Of a stretch of DNA of 64,000 nucleotides, positions 57,488 to 64,000 are shown piece by piece. Position 1 is the stretch's first letter, and each line of letters begins with the position of its first letter. The notes below the pieces were generated by a model. That model had not been told where the DNA came from and made no database searches. It saw nothing but the letters and a program-made list of their open reading frames with translations. The stretch is from assembly GCA_003288255.1 (NCBI GenBank), contig CP026600.1, positions 2,356,001 through 2,420,000 of the forward strand, read 5' to 3'. The translations under genes and the position numbers were made by a program. Source of the DNA: Clostridiaceae bacterium 14S0207 (GTDB lineage Bacteria > Bacillota > Clostridia > Clostridiales > Clostridiaceae).

Positions 57488-58318
57488 AAAAATAACACAT
57501 ATATATTCTAAATGTCCCTTAATAGAATAATAAGTATTTTTATCTATATATATAGTATCACCATCTATTAATTCAATGTCTTCATTATATCCATATAAAT
57601 CTTTTATAATTCCCTTTCCACTTACAATATATATAATTTCAAACTTATCTCTATTAAATGTTTCCATTTTATCTTCTAATAGGACCTTCTTAATTATAAA
57701 ATCTTCACTATTAAAAACTTCTAATCTTTTTAGCTTATTAATATCTAAATTCTTTTCTAATCTAATTACATCGCTAGCTTTTTTTACATGAAGTTCTCTT
57801 CCTCTATTATAATCATATATTCTATACGTTATATTACTATTTTGTTGAATTTCAAGTAATTTTACTCCCCCACCAATGGCATGTATAACCCCTGATGGAA
57901 TATAGATAAATTCACCTGGTTTAACAAATACCTTATTTAAATACTTCTCTATTTTGCCATTGTACAAAATTTTATTTAATTCTTGTTCACTAATTTCATT
58001 TTTTAATCCACAATATAAAAACGCATCTTTATTAGCACTTAATATATACCAACATTCATTTTTTCCTCTATCATGTTCAATCACCTTTGCATAGTCATCA
58101 TCCGGATGAACTTGAATAGATAATTTTTTTTCTGCCTTTATAGTCTTTATAAGAAGAGGGAATGGCTTATATTCTAAATAACTCCATAAGGTTTTTCCTT
58201 TAAATATCCCATTCTCTATTATACATTCTCCTTCATTATGGCAACATAAATTCCATCTTTCATATCCCCATGGCTTCTCTTTATAAACAGCCGACAACTT
58301 AAAAATATTTTGCTTCAT
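57485..58318 (-). CDS. manA: Mannose-6-phosphate isomerase, class I
   Basis: Interconverts fructose 6-phosphate and mannose 6-phosphate. The 277-residue cupin has the zinc-site motifs LSIQVHPDDDYA and YIPSGVIHAIGGG and an N-terminal KEKPWGYERW. It is a short form close to the Bacillus type. With the manC fragment at 60351 it points to a GDP-mannose route. Confidence 0.92.
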   Translation of the reverse strand: MKQNIFKLSAVYKEKPWGYERWNLCCHNEGECIIENGIFKGKTLWSYLEYKPFPLLIKTIKAEKKLSIQVHPDDDYAKVIEHDRGKNECWYILSANKDAFLYCGLKNEISEQELNKILYNGKIEKYLNKVFVKPGEFIYIPSGVIHAIGGGVKLLEIQQNSNITYRIYDYNRGRELHVKKASDVIRLEKNLDINKLKRLEVFNSEDFIIKKVLLEDKMETFNRDKFEIIYIVSGKGIIKDLYGYNEDIELIDGDTIYIDKNTYYSIKGHLEYICVIF

Positions 58319-58321
58319 TGT

Positions 58322-58375
58322 AAGAAAAACACTCCCTAAATTACTTCTATTAGTAGAATATTCAAGGAGTGTTTA
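58322..58375 (-). terminator. Terminator after the APC permease
   Basis: A 9-bp outer stem AAACACTCC/GGAGTGTTT (58327-58335, 58366-58374) with an AT-rich inner part; T tract on the minus strand. Confidence 0.75.
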
Positions 58376-58380
58376 TCTGG

Positions 58381-59682
58381 TTAATGTTTTTTTATTTTAT
58401 TAACATAATAATATACTGGTAATCCCAGTACAGTGATGCCAATTCCTATAACTGAATTAATAGGATTACTTATTAAGGTGCTAATTATTATGTATATTCC
58501 TCCACCCATTCCGATTAACGGTACTATAGGATAAAATGGCACTTTATATGTGTCTTTATTATTATACTTTTTTCTTAATACAAATACTCCTGAAACTCCC
58601 ATTATAAAAAATATCCAAGTTATAAATATTAACATATCTGTTAAAGCATCAAAACTTCCACTAAATATATATATTAAGGCCAATATACCTTGAAAAATTA
58701 AAGCATTGCTTGGAGTATCAAACCTACTATGTTTTTGCCCAAGAATATGAGAAAAAGGAAGTTGTCTTTTTTGCCCCATTGAAAATGGAACTCTTCCACC
58801 TGTCATAACATATCCATTTAATGTTCCTAATACAGATACCATAATTCCTGCAACTACAAATATTGCTCCACCTGTTCCAAAAATTTTTATAGCAGCATCT
58901 GTAGCTGGTTGTTTAGAAGTTATTATACCATTAAATGATATTATTTTTAACAATGCAAAATTAAATACCGCATAGATAACAATAACCGATAAAACTCCTA
59001 TAATTATTGCTTTAGGTAAATTTCTTTTAGGATTGTCCATTTCCTCTGCTATGTTAGTAACTCCAAACCATCCATCATATGCCCATAATGTTCCTAATAT
59101 AGCAGCTCCTAAATTGCTATAAGTTATAGTACTTGTCATATTTATAGGATTTCCAACCTCACCCTTTATAAATCCAAATAATATAATTAAAACTATTGGA
59201 ATTAACTTTCCTATAGTTGAAAATACTTGTATCATTCCTCCAAATTTAGTACTTACTACATTTAAAATAAGAATAAAAATTAATATTGAACTAGCAAGTA
59301 TTTTTACTTGCATATTATTCATTGAAATAAAAAAACATGCAAAATTTGCAAATGCTATGGCTAAAGCGGCGGCGGCGGCGGGATAAGATATTATTGTTTG
59401 TACCCATCCTAACAAAAATCCTGTTTTCTCATCATATAATTCTTCTAAATATACATATAATCCACCTGTTTTAGGTATTGAAGATGCTATTTCTGAAATA
59501 GTTAATGCAGAACATAGAGTTATTAATCCACCTAGAATCCAGGCTACCATTCCTCTTAATGCAGACCCTGCACTCCCAAAAACAACACCAGATTTTAAAA
59601 ATATTCCTGATCCTATTATCATTCCTATTACAACTGAAATTGCATCAACAAATGTAATAGATTTTTTCAAATTATTTCCCAT
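58381..59682 (-). CDS. APC-family amino acid permease
   Basis: A 433-residue transporter with twelve predicted helices; the first has the APC substrate motif VVIGMIIGSGIFLKSG. It resembles SteT/LAT-type exchangers, but the substrate cannot be read from sequence. The ATG at 59682 has AGGAGG six bases upstream. Helix 3 contains a run of five Ala encoded by an unusually GC-rich GCC repeat (59366-59382). Confidence 0.88.
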   Translation of the reverse strand: MGNNLKKSITFVDAISVVIGMIIGSGIFLKSGVVFGSAGSALRGMVAWILGGLITLCSALTISEIASSIPKTGGLYVYLEELYDEKTGFLLGWVQTIISYPAAAAALAIAFANFACFFISMNNMQVKILASSILIFILILNVVSTKFGGMIQVFSTIGKLIPIVLIILFGFIKGEVGNPINMTSTITYSNLGAAILGTLWAYDGWFGVTNIAEEMDNPKRNLPKAIIIGVLSVIVIYAVFNFALLKIISFNGIITSKQPATDAAIKIFGTGGAIFVVAGIMVSVLGTLNGYVMTGGRVPFSMGQKRQLPFSHILGQKHSRFDTPSNALIFQGILALIYIFSGSFDALTDMLIFITWIFFIMGVSGVFVLRKKYNNKDTYKVPFYPIVPLIGMGGGIYIIISTLISNPINSVIGIGITVLGLPVYYYVNKIKKH

Positions 59683-59873
59683 CACTTTCCTCCTCAAATT
59701 ACATTTTTGTAACTTTAGCCTTTGCTCTTTTAAAATTTTATTTAACTATTTTATCATATTTTAATTTGATTTAAAATATTTTTCTATTTTCTAATAGTTT
59801 TATTTTTTTGTCGAAAATTGCATATACTAGTTATATTTAATCATATCTATAGATATTACAAATAAATAATATG

Positions 59874-59902
59874 TTGAAAATAGATTTTATTTATATTATG
59901 AT
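59874..59902 (+). promoter_or_regulatory. Sigma-A type promoter of the selenoprotein gene
   Basis: TTGAAA (59874-59879), a 17-bp spacer and TATGAT (59897-59902), about 70 bases before the start at 59971. Confidence 0.7.
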
Positions 59903-59970
59903 TAATACAGTAACAATTTTTAAATGATTATGTTTATCAATTAATTAATAAAAAGAGAGGTATAAATTTT

Positions 59971-60300
59971 ATGTCAGCTGTAAATATGAGTAACGACGCT
60001 CTTAATGAATTTAAAAAACTTTTAGCAGACAATCAAATTGAAACTGATACTGTTAGATTAGTTATATCAGGTGTTGGTTGAGGAGGTCCTCAATTTGGTC
60101 TTGTTCTGGATGAACAAAAAGATACTGATAATGTAACAAAAATAGAAGATCTTACTTTCTTAGTAGAAAAAGAAATAACAGATGAATTTGGTTGCTTAAC
60201 AATAAAATCTAGCAATGAAAATGGATATGATGGATTATCTATCGAACCAGAAATTGCACCTGAGAGTGGATGCTCTAGTTGTTCTAGTTGCGGTGAATAA
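59971..60300 (+). CDS. HesB/IscA-like selenoprotein (TGA read as selenocysteine)
   Basis: From ATG 59971 to TAA 60300 there are 110 codons with a single in-frame TGA at 60079-60081 (codon 37). Around it the protein reads SGVGUGGPQFGLVLDEQ, where U occupies the Cys of the HesB/IscA motif GCGGP; HesB-like selenoproteins with Sec at this place are a known family in Clostridia and relatives. Coding sequence, codon use and similarity continue without break past the TGA, and the C-terminus is Cys-rich (SGCSSCSSCGE). AGAGAGG precedes the ATG, a sigma-A promoter lies upstream and a terminator follows. The role is probably iron-sulfur or redox chemistry, but function of this branch is not established. 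It also needs selA, selB, selC and selD elsewhere in the genome. Confidence 0.9.
60079..60119 (+). promoter_or_regulatory. Candidate bacterial SECIS element
   Basis: A stem TTGTTC/GAACAA (60101-60106, 60112-60117) carries the loop TGGAT with G in its second position, 25 bases after the TGA. This fits the bacterial SECIS rule of a loop 16-37 bases downstream with a G among its first two bases. A second small palindrome TGAGGA/TCCTCA (60079-60092) includes the TGA itself. Confidence 0.7.
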
Positions 60301-60302
60301 TT

Positions 60303-60350
60303 AAAAAAGTTCTTAAAGTAATTATATTTTTACTTTAAGAACTTTTATTT
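60303..60350. terminator. Bidirectional terminator between the selenoprotein and manC
   Basis: A perfect 16-bp stem (60305-60320, 60331-60346) with A run on the left and T run on the right, between converging genes. Confidence 0.92.
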
Positions 60351-61175
60351 TTATAAAAACTTATCATATTCTTTCATATCTTTTAATTGATTAACTAAGT
60401 GTTTAATCTCTTGGTCTTTGTTTTTATCCATGACTAATATAACATCTCCAGTATCTACAATAACTAGATTACTTAGTCCAAATCCAATAACAAGTTTTTT
60501 ACCACCAAAGACCGCACATTCTTCACATTCCTTCATAAAAACTTTTCCCTTTACATTATTACCTGCCGATTTTCCTAAAAATCTACTTAAAGCTGAATAA
60601 CTTCCTATATCATCCCATGAGAAATCACATTTAACTAAATAAGCTTTTCTTGTTTTTTGCATTATCCCAAAATCTACTGAAATGCCTTCTATAAGATTAT
60701 ATTGTTCTTCTGTAATTTCTTCTTCTTCAGGTGTATCTATATTTTGATAGATTAACATTAACCTTTTATACATTTTAGGAATATATTTTTCCATTTCTCT
60801 TAAAAATACATCTGCTCTCCATACAAACATACCACTATTCCAAAGATATGTGTCTTTTAACAAAAGATCTTTTGCAACTTCTAAATTAGGTTTTTCTAAA
60901 AATCTTTCAACCTTATAAGTTGGTACATTTCCTTCTACTCTATCTCCCATTTGAATATATCCGTATCCCGTTTCAGGTCTTCTAGGTGTAATTCCCATTG
61001 TTACAAGACCTCTTTTTCTTGTTGCAATATTTACAGCTTGATCCATACTATCTATAAATCGTTTTTCTCCATTAATATAATGATCTGATGGAAGAACTAT
61101 CATTGTGGCATCTTTATCTTTTTTTAATAACTTAATAGCCGAAAGCCCTATACATGTAGCAGTTTCTTTATTGCC
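60351..61175 (-). pseudogene. manC: Mannose-1-phosphate guanylyltransferase, C-terminal part, interrupted
   Basis: Makes GDP-mannose from mannose 1-phosphate and GTP when intact. The readable part begins near ETATCIGLSAIKLLKKDKDA and goes on MIVLPSDHYINGEKRF, GYIQMGDRVEG and VERFLEKPNLEVAKDLL, ending as the family does. The N-terminal 90-110 residues, including the nucleotide-binding GGxGTRxWPLS, are absent: homology stops near 61163-61175, immediately beside the recombinase stop at 61187, and an in-frame stop follows. The first ATG (61103) is inside the domain and has no ribosome site, so this is a broken gene, not a short one. Confidence 0.85.
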
Positions 61176-61186
61176 TTTATAGTTTT

Positions 61187-62737
61187 CTATTTTTTAAATT
61201 TAAAATATATTTTCAGTGCTTTTTCTCTACTAATTTTATTTTCTATTACAACAATTTTTTCTATGAAATACTCTACAAAACTTCTATCGATTTCTTCAAC
61301 ATTTAATACCTTATCAATTTCATACTTATATAATTTTTTTATTTCATCAGTATTTGAATTTTTATTAATTACTTCTGCAATTTTATTTTTTTTATTCTCC
61401 ATTTTACTTTGATTATTTTGTATTTTATCTAATAATTTTTTAAAATTTTTTTCTGTTATAATGCCATTTACCTTATCTTTATATAATTCCTCTAAACTTT
61501 TTTCTAATTTCATTAATTGTTTTTCTATAAGCATAAGTTCTCTATAAAGATTGCTCCGTAAATTAACTTTATCTATTTTTTTATAATAATTTTCTCTATT
61601 AAATTTATTATAGAAACTCTCCCTAAGCTTAATTTGTATTAGTTGATCTAAAAATTCCTCTTTTATACTATGTGCTGTACATATTCCTCCACCTCGTTGA
61701 GAATTGGTGCATTTATATCCTTTATAATTAATCCTATAGGTCATCTTTCCTCCACACTCATTACATTTTAATACCGTAGAAAAAGGATGAACTATCCCAT
61801 TTTTATATCTGTAATTTTTTCCTCTTTTTACAATTAATTTCTGAACCCTATAAAAGGTTTCCTTATCCACAATCCCTTTGAATTCTCCTCCATAAACCCA
61901 TTCTTCCTTTGAAGTTCTTTTTACCTTTTTAGCCTTATAACTAACTTTCTTCCATCTTTGTTGTACCATAATTCCACCATATTTAGGATTTTTCAATATA
62001 GAAGAAATAGTATTTTTATTCCATTTAGTCGTTAAGTTATTTTTAAAATTTGCAAGCCTAGCTGAAGGTGGCTCTATCCCCTGTGCATTTAAACATTCTG
62101 CTATCTTTGTTAATCCATATCCGTCTAAATACAAATTAAAAATTTCCTTGACAACCTCTGTAGTTTCATCATTGGCTGGTACTAATTTTATAGTTTTTAC
62201 ATCTCCATTATAATATTCTAAGAACTTATAGCCATAAGGGGGTTTACTAGCTATAGATGATCCTCTAATCATTCTTTCCTTTAGTGCACTTTTAACTCTT
62301 TTACTGCAATCCTTAATATACATCTCATTTAAAATATTTTTAAATGGAATTATATCATCAAACTCATTTTCAGTATCTACATTATCTAATACACTTACAA
62401 ATCTAACCTCTTTTATTTTAAAATATTCTTCTAAATAATATCCTGCCAAAATATAGTTACGTGAAAATCGTGATAAATCCCTAGTAAGAACCATATTAAT
62501 TCTTTTATCATCTATATCCTGTTTTAGCTTTTGAAAACTTTCTCTATCAAAAGTAGATCCTGATACTCCTTTATCCTTATAAATTTCAATTAAGTTATAC
62601 TTATTATTTTTATCTTCTTTCCTCTTTAGTTCTAACCATTTTTTTAAATTTGCTATTTGAGAAGGAATAGATTCACTTTGGACTTTTTTATCTGTACTTA
62701 CCCTAACATAAATTCCAACATTCCAAACCTTATTCAT
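61187..62737 (-). CDS. Large serine recombinase
   Basis: A 516-residue site-specific recombinase. The N-terminal resolvase domain has the nucleophile Ser14 in GIYVRVSTDK and the arginine motif TRDLSRFSRNY; then the recombinase domain (PYGYKF, TISSILKNPKYGG), a zinc ribbon CNECGGKMTYRI...CTNS and a C-terminal coiled coil (about 385-460). Such enzymes integrate and excise phages, transposons and skin elements. Its 3' end lies within 25 bases of the broken end of manC, as is usual for an integrase next to its attachment site. ATG 62737 overlaps the stop region of a small upstream gene. Confidence 0.95.
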   Translation of the reverse strand: MNKVWNVGIYVRVSTDKKVQSESIPSQIANLKKWLELKRKEDKNNKYNLIEIYKDKGVSGSTFDRESFQKLKQDIDDKRINMVLTRDLSRFSRNYILAGYYLEEYFKIKEVRFVSVLDNVDTENEFDDIIPFKNILNEMYIKDCSKRVKSALKERMIRGSSIASKPPYGYKFLEYYNGDVKTIKLVPANDETTEVVKEIFNLYLDGYGLTKIAECLNAQGIEPPSARLANFKNNLTTKWNKNTISSILKNPKYGGIMVQQRWKKVSYKAKKVKRTSKEEWVYGGEFKGIVDKETFYRVQKLIVKRGKNYRYKNGIVHPFSTVLKCNECGGKMTYRINYKGYKCTNSQRGGGICTAHSIKEEFLDQLIQIKLRESFYNKFNRENYYKKIDKVNLRSNLYRELMLIEKQLMKLEKSLEELYKDKVNGIITEKNFKKLLDKIQNNQSKMENKKNKIAEVINKNSNTDEIKKLYKYEIDKVLNVEEIDRSFVEYFIEKIVVIENKISREKALKIYFKFKK

Positions 62738-62882
62738 CTATATCCTCTCCCTCTAATAGAGAAGATGTTTTCTTTAATCTTCTACTTAATTTATCTATTC
62801 TCTCATCGATTAGCTCGTCCACTATTTTTTCTAAGGATTCTTTGCCATAATATACATCTACTTTTATTTTGTCTTTCTCCAT
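62730..62882 (-). CDS. Small protein coupled to the recombinase
   Basis: A 50-residue acidic helical protein, MEKDKIKVDVYYGKESLEKI onward, ending RRLKKTSSLLEGEDIDE. AGGGG precedes its ATG at 62882. Its last codons overlap the recombinase ATG by 8 bases, so the two are translationally coupled. I do not recognise the family. Its size and placement fit a recombination-partner or directionality protein, which is inference only. Confidence 0.65.
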   Translation of the reverse strand: MEKDKIKVDVYYGKESLEKIVDELIDERIDKLSRRLKKTSSLLEGEDIDE

Positions 62883-62954
62883 AATAACCCCTATTTTATT
62901 GCTATTATTATATTAGTATTAATTACATATCTAATTTATTAATATTTTATAAAA

Positions 62955-62994
62955 TAAAAAAATAAAAGCCACTTATTATCCTAAGTGACTTTTT
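62955..62994 (-). terminator. Terminator after mglC
   Basis: A 12-bp stem with one mismatch (62964-62975, 62982-62993) followed on the minus strand by a T-rich run. It marks the end of the mgl transcript before the recombinase pair. Confidence 0.88.
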
Positions 62995-63012
62995 ATAAAA
63001 TAGTTTTTAGCT

Positions 63013-64000
63013 TTATTTTTTAGCTAAATATTTTCTTATATCAAATGCAACTGCGGCTATAATTATAATACCCTTTATTACCTGTTGCCAGTAAGCTGAC
63101 ACCCCAAGAATAACCATTCCATTATTTAATACTTCAAATATTAGAACACCTGTAATTATTCCTGAAACCTTACCAATACCACCTGATGTAGAAACTCCCC
63201 CTATAGTAGCTGCTGCTATAGCGTCTAATTCATACATTAATCCATAGTTATTAGTAGCTCCACCTGTTCTTGCTGCTAACAATGCACCTGCTAGTCCATA
63301 TAATGCACCTGCTAAAGCATATACCTTAATTAAAGTTGTATTAATATTTACTCCTGAAACTTCAGCTGCTGCTGGATTCCCTCCTATAGCATATATATTT
63401 TTTCCAAAACGTGTCTTATTTAAAATAAACCACATAACTAAAGATACAACAATAGCTATTATTATAAGATTTGGTATACCTAACATTTTACCTGATGCAA
63501 TAGTAGTAAAGTCATTTCTTAATCCGCCAATAGGTTGTGCATTTGTATAAATACATGCTACCCCATATACAATAACCATTGTACCTAATGTAGCTATAAA
63601 TGGTGGTACTTTTAAATACGCTACAACCACACCATTAATTAATCCTATTAATAATCCAACAGCAATAGCTATTAGTATAGGAAATATTAAAGGCATATTT
63701 GGTAAATTTCCAAATAACTTATATGCATAATCTGGTTTTTGTAACAAGGATGCTGCTATGCAGGCAGTTAATCCAACTGTACGTCCTGCTGATAAGTCTG
63801 TACCTCTTGTGATTAATGCACCACCAACACCTAGTGCAATGATTATACGAACTGATGATATTATTAAAACATTAGTTATATTACCCATTGATAAAAAGCT
63901 ACTGTCTAAGATTCCTATACTAAAAAATAATACCACAAGAACTATATATATAGCATACTTACTAGTAAAATTCTTAAACGATTTCTTCTTTAAAGACTTT
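63013..64000 (-). CDS. mglC: Galactose/methylgalactoside ABC permease MglC (5' end outside window)
   Basis: Membrane subunit of a galactose-type sugar importer of the RbsC/MglC family. The frame is open to the window edge and reads about 21 residues beyond the apparent GTG at 63936, so the true start lies outside. Eight to ten helices, LGVGGALITRGTDLSAGRTVG and the C-terminal GVSAYWQQVIKGIIIIAAVAFD are family-typical; the galactose context (galK, galT, regulator nearby) favours MglC over RbsC. mglA and mglB are expected just beyond 64000. Confidence 0.9.
   Translation of the reverse strand, partial: KSLKKKSFKNFTSKYAIYIVLVVLFFSIGILDSSFLSMGNITNVLIISSVRIIIALGVGGALITRGTDLSAGRTVGLTACIAASLLQKPDYAYKLFGNLPNMPLIFPILIAIAVGLLIGLINGVVVAYLKVPPFIATLGTMVIVYGVACIYTNAQPIGGLRNDFTTIASGKMLGIPNLIIIAIVVSLVMWFILNKTRFGKNIYAIGGNPAAAEVSGVNINTTLIKVYALAGALYGLAGALLAARTGGATNNYGLMYELDAIAAATIGGVSTSGGIGKVSGIITGVLIFEVLNNGMVILGVSAYWQQVIKGIIIIAAVAFDIRKYLAKK

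Noticed and set aside
60079-60081. TGA as a pseudogene mutation or sequencing error in the HesB-like gene
   Set aside because: Considered, but TGA falls exactly at the family's Sec/Cys position, is the only fault in the gene and is followed by a SECIS-like hairpin; selenocysteine is the simpler reading.
60351-61103. manC fragment taken as a complete 250-residue protein
   Set aside because: Its ATG is in the middle of a conserved strand with no ribosome site, and homologous sequence continues upstream of it.

Overview
The window is AT-rich DNA from a spore-forming Clostridium, probably Clostridium sensu stricto of the C. botulinum/C. novyi type. This rests on gene order (spoIIID-mbl; ywmB-murA-spoIID-spoIIQ beside atp; rho-rpmE-tdk-prmC-prfA-upp-atp; ispE-sipL-veg-yabG), strong AGGAGG ribosome binding sites and many spore genes. 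The species is inferred, not proven. Nearly all genes lie on the minus strand, and most units end in clear intrinsic terminators.

Layout. 1-1436: metK, almost complete, with a SAM-I riboswitch, its terminator and promoter. 1485-2127: seven tRNA genes alternating Tyr and Thr. 2396-8660: sporulation and wall genes (yyaC, mbl, spoIIID, spoIIQ, spoIID, murA, ywmB). 8843-15510: F1Fo ATP synthase operon (atpIBEFHAGDC); the c subunit looks proton-type. 16121-31068: housekeeping (tagO, dCMP deaminase, upp, rpiB, sua5, a ZIP transporter, prfA, prmC, yqhQ, tdk, rpmE, rho, a PP-loop tRNA thiolase-like gene, ddl) plus several unrecognised genes. 31286-42911: ypeB, spoIIR, a ger(A,B,C) germinant-receptor operon with a possible small D subunit, ispE, sipL, veg, yabG and a cotS-family gene. 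41898-50053: two divergent modules of CotS-like kinase-fold proteins facing a family-4 glycosyltransferase, separated by glpQ. One CotS-like gene carries two apparent single-base frameshifts in A runs, and another lacks its N-lobe and catalytic motif. 50125-53505: a chemotaxis receptor and an IS6-type insertion sequence with inverted repeats and an 8-bp target duplication, inserted just upstream of the receptor gene. 53660-64000: sugar metabolism (galK, galT, a LacI-type regulator, manA, mglC), an SASP-like gene, an APC permease, a hidden selenoprotein, and a manC gene cut by a serine recombinase.

Most notable. (1) At 59971-60300 a 109-residue HesB/IscA-like protein is read only if an in-frame TGA is decoded as selenocysteine; a hairpin with bacterial SECIS geometry follows the TGA. 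(2) At 60351-62882 the C-terminal part of a mannose-1-phosphate guanylyltransferase is joined directly to the 3' end of a large serine recombinase gene that has a translationally coupled 50-residue partner. This resembles skin-like elements that interrupt sporulation or surface-polysaccharide genes. The N-terminal part of manC is not in the window, so a reversible insertion and a simple truncation cannot be told apart here.
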